Source: Pullulanibacillus sp. KACC 23026
GTDB taxonomy: Bacteria > Bacillota > Bacilli > Bacillales > Sporolactobacillaceae
DNA: 64,000 nucleotides
Direction of reading: 5' to 3'
Assembly: GCF_029094525.1 (NCBI RefSeq)
Contig: NZ_CP119107.1
Span: 1,240,001 to 1,304,000 of the forward strand
The notes beneath the pieces were generated by a model. The model searched no databases. It had not been told where the DNA came from and saw nothing but the letters and a program-made list of their open reading frames with translations. Below are positions 56,776 through 64,000 of this stretch, one piece after another; within the stretch, counting starts at the first letter, position 1; each line of letters starts with the position of its first letter. The translations under genes were made by a program, and so were the position numbers.

Positions 56776-56955
56776 ACGGTTAAGAAAGTATAAAACTTTT
56801 GCAAGGTAGAAAATCGACGCATTAAAAATTTTTGCGAACTAAGTAAAACTAAGGCTTCAGCCATTAAGGGCTTGGCGACTTCCTCTGATTGTGACTTTCT
56901 TGAAAGTTACATCAAAAGTCCTTAGGGAAAGCCAAGTTTTTCTAAATTTAATGGT
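56776..56955. repeat. Interspersed repeat, TTAAGAAAGTA family
   Basis: ACGGTTAAGAAAGTATAAAA, GGTAGAAAATCGACGC, AACTAAGGCTTCAGCCATTA, GGGCTTGGCGACTTCC and AAGCCAAGTTTTTCTAA follow the copy at 35130-35275 in order, with about 60 bp more in the middle. Like A and B it starts directly after a terminator. Nothing coding is seen to 57115. Confidence 0.7.
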
Positions 56956-57115
56956 CACTTCTTGAAAATAGGGCTTGAAATAGTCAGTTTTGTGGTATTA
57001 TTATGATAATAGCGCTTTCCTAGAGTGTTGCTCTGAGGACTGGCCAGGCAGTTTATCGCTTTAGAACGGGTATTCTCATTGGTTTTAAAGCGGATACCAA
57101 GACAGGGGGGTAACT

Positions 57116-57667
57116 ATGGTAAAAAAAATCACCGCATTACTTTCAGCTGTTGCTATTGCCTTTTTTTTCGTTTTCGGCGTTTCTCATGCTGAAACCGTGA
57201 CGAGCGGGAAAATGTTTAAAACGTTCAATTCCCAGTATAAGCAAGCAAATTATGATTACAAATCAGGCTCGCTTAAATTAGAGGACGCCAAGACTTTTAA
57301 ACTCGATAAGCCCATTAAGGTCAAAAATGGCAATGATGAGGTTCAAGTGACTACCGTACAGGCCGCTGTCGCTCATTTCAAGACCATGCGTGATGGCATC
57401 TTCTTTAAAGATTGGAAGGATTATGCTTATTATGCACCTGACGCTGGCGTTGTTTTAACAGAAGGCGACGTGATGAACATTCCAGCCATTAAGGCCTATG
57501 AAAAAGCCCATTCAACAAGTGTTAGGCTCGAGCTGGGTCCAATCAGCGGTTTTTTAGCTCTTATTATTATTGTTCCCATTATTGCGGCATTTGTGTTATC
57601 AAGAAGAGGGTATTCGTCATTAGAATTTAAATTAAATAACAACTTGATAGAACCTGCAAAAAAATAA
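57116..57667 (+). CDS. Secreted/membrane protein of unknown function
   Basis: 183 residues after AGGGGGG. N-terminal signal peptide (hydrophobic core about 6-20, cleavage likely after SHA at about residue 25), extracellular region of about 120 residues rich in Lys and Asp, one membrane helix near the C-terminus (SGFLALIIIVPIIAAFVLSR) and a short cytoplasmic tail: a single-pass type I protein. No family recognised. It occupies the place between trmB and ytzB. Confidence 0.75.
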   Translation: MVKKITALLSAVAIAFFFVFGVSHAETVTSGKMFKTFNSQYKQANYDYKSGSLKLEDAKTFKLDKPIKVKNGNDEVQVTTVQAAVAHFKTMRDGIFFKDWKDYAYYAPDAGVVLTEGDVMNIPAIKAYEKAHSTSVRLELGPISGFLALIIIVPIIAAFVLSRRGYSSLEFKLNNNLIEPAKK

Positions 57668-57678
57668 AGCGATTTACA

Positions 57679-57717
57679 TAAAAAACCTTGCCTGAGTTTT
57701 GAGGCAAGGTTTTTGTT
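57679..57717 (+). terminator. Terminator after the membrane protein gene
   Basis: AAAAAACCTTGCCT pairs with AGGCAAGGTTTTT. Confidence 0.9.
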
Positions 57718-57751
57718 CGGATTAAAAGGTGTTGAGTCCTCTAAGAAAATG

Positions 57752-58066
57752 TCACGTTTGCGGTGTCAGTTCCAGCAACGCTCCAGTTTCTGAATCTACA
57801 ATAAAATCATAATGCTTTAAAGCTTCCCCTTTTCGTTCGGTTATACCGCCGCGGTAGACTTTTTGCGGGACTTGATTGCCGTCCCATTCCTCAGTGTGTT
57901 GATAAATCCAAGAACCGTCTATGTTAATCTGTTTATTGATTTGTTTTTTTACTTTCTTAAGGGCTTCTTCTGGTGCTAATCTGTCTTTAGTTAATGATTT
58001 TTGCAAAAGATAACCGCCTGCGAATCCAATAGCAAAGGCTATTCCAACTTTTGACCATTTAGTCAC
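57752..58066 (-). CDS. ytzB: YtzB, PepSY-like small membrane-anchored protein
   Basis: 104 residues from GTG 58066, after AAAGGGGG. An N-terminal hydrophobic segment (GIAFAIGFAGGYLL) is a signal anchor; the rest (PEEALKKVKKQIN, DFIVDSETGALLEL) looks like one PepSY repeat. Same length as YtzB of B. subtilis. Function unknown. Confidence 0.82.
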   Translation of the reverse strand: MTKWSKVGIAFAIGFAGGYLLQKSLTKDRLAPEEALKKVKKQINKQINIDGSWIYQHTEEWDGNQVPQKVYRGGITERKGEALKHYDFIVDSETGALLELTPQT

Positions 58067-58229
58067 TTGTTTTCCCCCTTTAAATGTTGGTCTTGTATTT
58101 AAAGTATACAGGAGAGCGCTTATTTAAACCAATCTATGATAAAAAGTAAAAAGCAGGTTCATTTGAACATTTTAATTATTACAGTAAAATAGTGAAGTAC
58201 ATATCTTTAATATCTGTTAAGGGGATGAG

Positions 58230-59309
58230 ATGGTGAATCAAGAAACGTTAGCTTTATTTCGAACATTGACTGAGCTTCCAGGAGCATCTGGTTTCGAACA
58301 TCAGGTGCGCTCCTTTATGAGAGAGGAATTAACAAAGGTTTCGGATGAGATCGTTCAGGACAACTTAGGGAGTATTTTTGGTTTGAAGAAGGGACCTGAA
58401 GGAAGTCCAACTGTGATGGTCGCTGGACATATGGATGAAGTTGGCTTTATGGTGACCCAGATTACAAAAAATGGGATGCTGCGTTTTCAACCGCTTGGCG
58501 GGTGGTGGAGTCAGGTCTTGCTCGCGCAACGTGTTCAGATCATGACGGATAATGGGCCTATTACGGGTGTCATCGGCTCGATTCCTCCTCACCTTTTAGA
58601 GGATTCTGTCAGGAATAAGCCGATGGATATCAAAAATATGTTGATTGATATCGGTGCCGACGATAAAGAGGATGCCGAGCGAATCGGGGTGCGTCCGGGA
58701 CAATTTATCGTGCCCATTTGTCCTTTTACACCGCTAGCTAATGAGAAGAAGATTTTAGCAAAGGCTTGGGACAACCGTTATGGCTGCGGTCTTTCAATTG
58801 AGCTGTTACGGGCATTAAAGGATGAGACCTTACCGAATACGCTCTACTCAGGGGCAACCGTGCAAGAAGAGGTTGGACTAAGAGGGGCGCAAACCGCTTC
58901 AACTATGATTAAACCGGATCTCTTTTTTGCACTTGATGCTTCACCGGCTAATGATGCTTCAGGAGATGAAGAAGCGTTTGGCCAGCTTGGACAAGGAACG
59001 CTTTTGCGTATTTTTGACCGGACAATGGTGACCCATAAAGGCATGCGTGAATTCATTCTTGATACGGCTGAAACCCATGATATCCCTTATCAATATTTTG
59101 TATCAGCAGGTGGAACCGATGCAGGACGTGTTCATACTAATTTAAATGGGATTCCATCCGCTGTAATTGGAATTTGCTCAAGATATATTCATACATCGGC
59201 TTCCATGATTCATGTTGACGATTATGCGGCTGCAAAAGCTCTTTTGATTGAGCTTGTCAAATCATCAGACAAGTCAACGGTTGACTCGATCCGAGGCCAA
59301 CAATTTTAA
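58230..59309 (+). CDS. ytoP: YtoP, M42-family aminopeptidase
   Basis: 359 residues. Di-metal ligands and catalytic residues: [36 protein letters not shown] (Glu pair), [10 protein letters not shown] and [15 protein letters not shown]. This is the glutamyl aminopeptidase/endoglucanase M group, acting on peptides in the cytoplasm. AAGGGGATG precedes ATG 58230; GTG 58233 is also possible. Confidence 0.93.
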   Translation: MVNQETLALFRTLTELPGASGFEHQVRSFMREELTKVSDEIVQDNLGSIFGLKKGPEGSPTVMVAGHMDEVGFMVTQITKNGMLRFQPLGGWWSQVLLAQRVQIMTDNGPITGVIGSIPPHLLEDSVRNKPMDIKNMLIDIGADDKEDAERIGVRPGQFIVPICPFTPLANEKKILAKAWDNRYGCGLSIELLRALKDETLPNTLYSGATVQEEVGLRGAQTASTMIKPDLFFALDASPANDASGDEEAFGQLGQGTLLRIFDRTMVTHKGMREFILDTAETHDIPYQYFVSAGGTDAGRVHTNLNGIPSAVIGICSRYIHTSASMIHVDDYAAAKALLIELVKSSDKSTVDSIRGQQF

Positions 59310-59409
59310 GACGGTTAAACTAAGTGGATAGACCCTTTCCGCTGATTGAATTTTGATCCGGACATCTTTTTGAAAAAGGGTAAAAAGCCATCTAAGAAGG
59401 TGAAGCCCC

Positions 59410-59910
59410 ATGATTATTAGTGTAGGAAGTCAGAACCAAGCCAAACTTAATTCAGTGAGGGCGTCTTGTCCAGAAGGAAGTACGGTGCTAAGTGTTGATG
59501 TCCCATCTGAGGTGTCCAATCAGCCTATTGGTGACGAAGAAACGCTACAAGGTGCGATTAATCGAGCTCGAAATGCGCTTAAGGCCTGTGAACAGGCTGA
59601 GGCTGGAATCGGTTTAGAAGGTGGGGTCATGTGGATAGGGCCTACACTCTATTTATGTAACTGGGGGGCAATGGTCACCGCAGACAACCAACTTTTTACA
59701 GCAGGTGGAGCTCGCATTCCGCTTCCTGATCTGGTTGTTAAAGGATTAGAAGAAGGAAAAGAGCTTGGAGACGTGATGGATGAGTATGCTCATTCAATCG
59801 GCACTCGTCAGCATCAAGGAGCAATTGGTATTTTAACACAGGGTGCTGTCACACGCTTGGATATGTTTACTCATGTAACAAAACTGCTGTTTTCTCAGAG
59901 CAGACACTAA
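59410..59910 (+). CDS. DUF84 NTPase (inosine/xanthosine triphosphatase-like)
   Basis: 166 residues. N-terminus IISVGSQNQAKLNSVRA and later GIGLEGGVMW and CNWGAMVTADN follow the Maf/Ham1-like DUF84 (YjjX) family, which hydrolyses non-canonical purine NTPs. AAGAAGGTGAAG precedes ATG 59410. In B. subtilis a thioredoxin-like gene (ytpP) occurs between ytoP and ytpQ; it is missing here. Confidence 0.85.
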   Translation: MIISVGSQNQAKLNSVRASCPEGSTVLSVDVPSEVSNQPIGDEETLQGAINRARNALKACEQAEAGIGLEGGVMWIGPTLYLCNWGAMVTADNQLFTAGGARIPLPDLVVKGLEEGKELGDVMDEYAHSIGTRQHQGAIGILTQGAVTRLDMFTHVTKLLFSQSRH

Positions 59911-60057
59911 CCATTAATCATCTGGTAGATCGGGCAAGTGGGAAAAGATTCACAACTGTTCACGAAAGTCATCCATTCAGTGACTTTGAAGAGGTCAAAG
60001 GACCAGTCTTGGAAGTGGGCTGAATTATCGCCTGAGTGATTCCTCATTATAGATTGC

Positions 60058-60098
60058 AGAAACCCATAGGGGCAAATAATCCTCTATGGGTTTTCTTC
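60058..60098 (+). terminator. Terminator after the DUF84 gene
   Basis: AAACCCATAG pairs with CTATGGGTTT, with GG/CC inside; TTC follows. The preceding 59911-60057 shows no gene. Confidence 0.8.
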
Positions 60099-60170
60099 AT
60101 GGCAAAACTAGCATAAAAGAACCATTTTAACAAAAATAGGGAGATCCTGTTTTTCTACTTGCACTTGTCG

Positions 60171-60179
60171 TGGTACAAT
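60171..60179 (+). promoter_or_regulatory. ytpQ promoter, extended -10
   Basis: TGG-TACAAT at 60171-60179; the -35 region is weak (TTTTCT, 60151-60156). Confidence 0.5.
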
Positions 60180-60209
60180 AAAATTTAGACTCCAAATGGA
60201 GGGATTTTC

Positions 60210-61028
60210 ATGAAAGAGAAAGAAATGGCGGCATTACTGACTCAACGTTTGGAAGCCGAAAACAGACAGATCACTTATGATTCAAAGAATGAAAAGCTAA
60301 GAGTGGAAAGTCAGTCAGCGGGAAAAGGTATGACGCTTTCACTTCCTGGTATTTGTGCTCGTTATGAAGATGAAAAAGAAAAGGCAGTCGAAGAAGTGAT
60401 TTATTATGTCGAACAGACACTAGAAGCGATGAGCAGTCCTGCAGAGGATCGCGAGTTTGAACGACGATTATTTCCAGTGATTCGCTCAACTTCCTTTACA
60501 ACCAAAACGTCTGAGGGAACTCAATTAATAACTCGCCCCCACACGGCAGAATCACGAATTTATTATGCCTTAGATCTTGGACAAACCTATCGCCTTGTAG
60601 ATGAGACTTTTCTTGAACGCCATAATTTGACGGCAACTGAACTCGATGAAATGGCACGATTTAATTTGCGCTCATTGCCGACTCAAACAAAAGAAGACAA
60701 AGTCGCTGGAAATACGTTTTATTTTGTTAATCATAATGATGGCTATGATGCAAGCCGATTGTTAAACCAATCCTTTGTGGAGGCCATGTATGATAAAATA
60801 GAAGGAACTTTTGTTTGTGCTATCCCCCATCAAGATGTCCTTATTTTTGCGGATATCCAAAATAACCAAGGATACGATATTCTTGCTCAGATGGCCATGC
60901 ACTTTTTTACGACTGGCACAATACCCATTACATCACTTCCTTTTCTATATGAAGAGGGTGAATTTAGACCTATATTTATAATGCCAAAATCAAAATCAAA
61001 ACCTATTCCTGATGAACGAAAGGATTGA
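60210..61028 (+). CDS. ytpQ: YtpQ, DUF1444 family protein
   Basis: 272 residues, cytoplasmic. The order PVIRSTSFTTKT, YYALDLGQTYRLVDE, AGNTFYFVNHNDGYDASRLL and the ending with Pro/Lys/Ser matches YtpQ. Function unknown. ATG 60210 follows ATGGAGGG. ytpR begins 7 bp after its stop. Confidence 0.92.
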   Translation: MKEKEMAALLTQRLEAENRQITYDSKNEKLRVESQSAGKGMTLSLPGICARYEDEKEKAVEEVIYYVEQTLEAMSSPAEDREFERRLFPVIRSTSFTTKTSEGTQLITRPHTAESRIYYALDLGQTYRLVDETFLERHNLTATELDEMARFNLRSLPTQTKEDKVAGNTFYFVNHNDGYDASRLLNQSFVEAMYDKIEGTFVCAIPHQDVLIFADIQNNQGYDILAQMAMHFFTTGTIPITSLPFLYEEGEFRPIFIMPKSKSKPIPDERKD

Positions 61029-61035
61029 AGCTAAC

Positions 61036-61674
61036 ATGACATCACTTTTTTACAACAAAGAAGGTATTGGAGATGTGTTAATCTTCCATTTATTGAAAGA
61101 AAACGCCGATGAGGTTAAGACTGAAAGAAAGGGAGATTGGGCCCTTATACTAAAAGAAGGCACTGAAGAACTCATTGGCCTCAACCTTTTTAATGCTTCT
61201 CAAAAGTTTGAAGCTTTGGAGCAGGTAAAAGGCAAGTGGACACCGAGTCAAGCGGATCTTGAGAAACTCACTGCTTTATTAAAAGAAGAATTAGGAATCG
61301 AGCTTTCTTTTGACCAGCGTCCTGATTTCTTGATTGGCTATGTCGAAGAGCTAACTCCTCATCCTGATGCCGATAAACTTAAGGTGTGCCAAGTTAACCT
61401 GGGTGATCAAACACTTCAAATTGTATGCGGGGCTCCAAATGTAGAAGCAGGTCAGAAGGTGGTTGTGGCTCGTGTGGGTGCGTTAATGCCGGGTGGTTTA
61501 GTCATTAAAGATGCAGAATTAAGAGGGGTTGCCTCTTCAGGAATGATCTGTTCTGCCCGTGAGTTAGCCTTACCTAATGCGCCTCAGAAGAAAGGGATTT
61601 ATGTCCTTCCAGATGAAGCACCGGTTGGAGAAGGATTTTGGTCCTATCAAGATCAACTCCTAACCACCAAATAG
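61036..61674 (+). CDS. ytpR: YtpR, tRNA-binding domain protein
   Basis: ATG 61036 follows AAAGGATTG; 212 residues. The C-terminal half is an EMAP/Trbp111-type OB fold: FLIGYVEELTPHPDADKLKV, IVCGAPNVEAGQKVVVARVG and SSGMICSARELAL, as in the extra domain of PheT. It presumably binds tRNA; partner unknown. Confidence 0.93.
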   Translation: MTSLFYNKEGIGDVLIFHLLKENADEVKTERKGDWALILKEGTEELIGLNLFNASQKFEALEQVKGKWTPSQADLEKLTALLKEELGIELSFDQRPDFLIGYVEELTPHPDADKLKVCQVNLGDQTLQIVCGAPNVEAGQKVVVARVGALMPGGLVIKDAELRGVASSGMICSARELALPNAPQKKGIYVLPDEAPVGEGFWSYQDQLLTTK

Positions 61675-61756
61675 AAGAGTTAATGTCCGTTATCTGCCAA
61701 AATAGAATAAACAACCCTTTTTTAAATAGAAAGTAAGAGAAAGAAAGAATGGTGAA

Positions 61757-64000
61757 ATGATGTCCAATTGGTGGAAACGTTTCTTCGGCTTGGAGGATGA
61801 AGTGGATGAAGTTCACCCTCCTTCTAAAGACGATACGTATGAAATGGAACGTCCATTTCCCCTAGGTAAGGAAACTAAACAGATAGTCGGGCGATTTGAA
61901 GATCCTCATCGAGCTATTGATGTTAGAATGATGCATCGTTATCCAGAAGATCAGAAAGCGAGCAGTCTGCCGTCGTCTTCTTTTTCATCGGGCAGGCGAA
62001 AAATGAGAAACAGTGAGCCTAAGATGCCTATACCGAAACAGGAACCGAAGGCGAATCCTGATCAACATCAACATCGTGCTGGAGGAACTTCATCCTCAAA
62101 TCCGTCAACGGCCCCTGTAAAGAAAGCACGATTTGTCGCAACAACCGTCCCATCTCCTGTCTATGGGTTTCGTTCGAGACCTAAACCTGCTGAGATTATG
62201 AAACCATCAGTAGAGGATAAGGAGAAAAAAGTGATTCCTGCAGAGAAACGTGACCTTGAAAAGCCAGCGTTTATCAGACAAGAGCATCACTCGAAGCCCT
62301 CGAGTAGTCAGGTAGGGAGTCTCTTAAAAGACAATGCGCTACAGCCCTTTGAACAAAAGGGATTAACCTCTAGTGAAACGCCGCCAGCTGTTAGCCTTCC
62401 TACAGGAGGGGAGCGGATTAAGCAAGAGATGCTACAAGACGCTCCTCCTGTTTCAGTCAATAAGCCGATCGAACAGGAAGCTGCACAAGAGCCGCGCCGA
62501 GAGCCGATCAATGAGCCGATTGAGCAGGAGGCTGCACAAGAGCCGCACCGAGAGCCGATCAATGAGCCGATTGCGCAGGAAGCTGTACAAGAGCCGCACC
62601 CAGAGCCGATCAATGAGCCGATTACGCAGGAAGCTGTACAAGAGCCGCGCCCAGAGTCGATCAATGAGCCGATTGCGCAGGAAGCTGCACAAGAGCCGCA
62701 CCGAGAGCCGATCAATGAGTCGATTGCGCAGGAAGCTGCACAAGAGCCGCGCCGAGAGCCGATCAATGAGCCGATTGCGCAGGAAGCCGCACAAGAGCCG
62801 CACCGAGAGTTGACGAATGAGCCGGTTGAACAGGAAGCTGTACAAGAGCCGCGGCCAGAGTTGACAAATGAGCCGATTGCGCAGGAAGCTGTACAAGAGC
62901 CGCGCCCAGAGCCGATCAATGAGCCGATTGCGCAGGAAGCCGCACAAGAGCCGCGCCCAGAGTCGATCAATGAGCCGATTGCGCAGGAAGCTGTACAAGA
63001 GCCGCACCCAGAGCCGATCAATGAGCCGATTGCGCAGGAAGCTGTACAAGAGCCGCCCCCAGAGCCGATCAATGAGCCGATTGCGCAGGAAGCTGCACAA
63101 GAGCCGCACCCAGCGTTGACGAATGAGCCGGTCGAACAGGAAGCTCCGCAAGTTGTAGTCAGTGATCCGATTGATAAGAACGTTTCTCAGGAGGAACAAG
63201 AGGTAATCGTCGCCGTCCAAGAGAAACAAGAGCACGAGAATAAGCAAGACCAGATACCAGAGGCTCATGGTGGTTCTTCACCATCCCAGACGAATCAATC
63301 AGAAGAACCGTCCGGGACATCTGAGCGAGAACCGCTTACTGTGAGTCGACCACCTTCACCGCCACATCCAAAGCCGGCGGGTGTTCCGTTCAATGTGCTT
63401 ATGTATCAGTCAGATCGAGTCAGACAGCAACGATTAGAACGAAAAAGGACGAAGGCTCTGACCTTGGACTTATTGAGCGATCCCGGTCCCAATACAACGG
63501 TTGATGATAAAGAGTGGATTGAGAGTAAAAGGATTCTTTTAGCTGAATCTCTAAGAAATTTCAATGTAAAAGCAGATGTTATAAGTTATGTTCAAGGACC
63601 AACCGTGACGCGTTTTGAAATTCGCCTGCACCCTGGTGTTAAAGTGAATAAAGTGATTAGTTTGACTGAGGATTTGAAACTAGCACTTTCAGCGAGCCAA
63701 ATTCGGATCGCTCCTATTCCAGGGAAAAATACGGTTGGCATTGAGATTCCCAATCAATCTCGCAAACCCGTGCATCTGAAAGCATTATTGAGTTCCCAGG
63801 CTTACCAAAGCGCCAAATCCCCTTTGACCGCTGTATTAGGTCAAGACATCTCAGGGAATCATGTCGTGACTGATCTCGCGAAAATGCCTCATGGATTAAT
63901 TGCGGGAGCGACGGGTTCAGGGAAGAGTGTTTGCATTCATTCCTTAATTTTGAGTCTTATCTATAAAGCGACTCCTGATGAGCTTCGATTTATTCTCATC
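61757..64000 (+). CDS. sftA: SftA (YtpS), DNA translocase, 5' part
   Basis: The frame runs off the window (748 codons seen). N-terminus MMSNWWKRFFGLEDEVDEVH has no membrane helices, which separates SftA from SpoIIIE. A long hydrophilic linker holds about 13 repeats of 17 residues (62459-63160). The motor starts near 63400 (RVRQQRLERKRTKALTLDLL) with YVQGPTVTRFEIRLHPGVKV and the Walker A GATGSGKS about residue 716. SftA moves chromosome DNA out of the closing septum. The start is ATG 61757 or 61760; the ribosome binding site is weak. Confidence 0.95.
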   Translation, partial: MMSNWWKRFFGLEDEVDEVHPPSKDDTYEMERPFPLGKETKQIVGRFEDPHRAIDVRMMHRYPEDQKASSLPSSSFSSGRRKMRNSEPKMPIPKQEPKANPDQHQHRAGGTSSSNPSTAPVKKARFVATTVPSPVYGFRSRPKPAEIMKPSVEDKEKKVIPAEKRDLEKPAFIRQEHHSKPSSSQVGSLLKDNALQPFEQKGLTSSETPPAVSLPTGGERIKQEMLQDAPPVSVNKPIEQEAAQEPRREPINEPIEQEAAQEPHREPINEPIAQEAVQEPHPEPINEPITQEAVQEPRPESINEPIAQEAAQEPHREPINESIAQEAAQEPRREPINEPIAQEAAQEPHRELTNEPVEQEAVQEPRPELTNEPIAQEAVQEPRPEPINEPIAQEAAQEPRPESINEPIAQEAVQEPHPEPINEPIAQEAVQEPPPEPINEPIAQEAAQEPHPALTNEPVEQEAPQVVVSDPIDKNVSQEEQEVIVAVQEKQEHENKQDQIPEAHGGSSPSQTNQSEEPSGTSEREPLTVSRPPSPPHPKPAGVPFNVLMYQSDRVRQQRLERKRTKALTLDLLSDPGPNTTVDDKEWIESKRILLAESLRNFNVKADVISYVQGPTVTRFEIRLHPGVKVNKVISLTEDLKLALSASQIRIAPIPGKNTVGIEIPNQSRKPVHLKALLSSQAYQSAKSPLTAVLGQDISGNHVVTDLAKMPHGLIAGATGSGKSVCIHSLILSLIYKATPDELRFILI
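62459..63160 (+). repeat. In-frame 51-bp repeats in the SftA linker
   Basis: About 13 copies plus a partial one of EPINEPIAQEAAQEPRR (17 residues); variants alternate QEAA/QEAV and RR/HR/RP/HP. Unit length is constant at 51 bp. Two long minus-strand frames over this region are shadows. Confidence 0.93.

Noticed and set aside
62308-63268. Two long minus-strand ORFs over the SftA linker
   Set aside because: Shadows of the 51-bp repeat; the plus-strand frame continues into the conserved motor domain.

Overview
This 64-kb window is low-to-moderate GC chromosomal DNA from an endospore-forming member of the Bacillales (Firmicutes). The evidence is a small acid-soluble spore protein gene (sspL), AGGAGG-type ribosome binding sites, a T-box leader on leuS, CcpA cre-like operators, GlpP-type antiterminator leaders, and a long run of genes in the same neighbourhood as the Bacillus subtilis 'yt' region (ytkD-pckA-metK-ytpA-ytpB-ytqAB-leuS-ytwF-ytgP-ytzG-ytkP-thpR-ytmP-ytzH-trmB-ytzB-ytoP-ytpQ-ytpR-sftA). 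Several genes normally found in that block (ytpP, ytnP) are not seen. The genus cannot be fixed from the sequence.

Layout. 1-6.4 kb: glycerol catabolism (3' end of glpP, then glpF, glpK and glpD), with terminator leaders before glpF and glpD. 6.5-15.6 kb: a 5'-3' exonuclease, a NERD-domain protein, small or unknown genes, a GH25-LysM lysozyme, a GNAT acetyltransferase, sspL, a YdjO-like zinc protein, a beta-carbonic anhydrase and a GH15 glucoamylase-like gene behind a cre/promoter. 17.2-23 kb: glycogen synthesis glgB-glgC-glgD-glgA with no glgP following. 23.2-28.8 kb: histidine utilisation, hutH then hutU-hutI-hutG, without hutP. 29-33.4 kb: FAH-family hydrolase, Hsp20-like protein, a small germination-type protein, threonine aldolase, an FbpA-like small protein and ytkD. 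33.4-64 kb: the yt block, ending inside the DNA translocase gene sftA.

The outstanding feature is the amount of tandem and interspersed non-coding repeat DNA placed between operons. Two related elements of 1.3-1.4 kb (3028-4346 and 15681-17081) share left and right ends and enclose 11-12 palindromic units of about 81 bp rich in GCGTAAC-type half-sites. A third array (8851-9587) has 52-bp hairpin-forming units. A fourth (45712-47175) has 124-bp units built from 21-bp subrepeats. Shorter families (GGGGACAGACC repeats, CGGAGA-TTCCG repeats, and a TAAGAAAGTATAAAA family) sit in other gaps. Two genes also carry in-frame repeats of about 17 codons: a Gln/Met-rich protein (49612-51000, minus strand) and the SftA linker.

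The genes form a carbon-storage and carbon-use set (glycerol, glycogen, histidine, gluconeogenic pckA), followed by housekeeping genes for translation and tRNA modification (leuS, trmB, mnmL, mnmM, ytpR), cell envelope (murJ/ytgP) and chromosome segregation (sftA). Regulation visible in the DNA: CcpA-like operators at glpF, the GH15 gene and possibly glgB; GlpP-type leaders at glpF and glpD; a Leu T-box at leuS; and an unassigned structured leader at metK where an S-box would be expected but is not seen.
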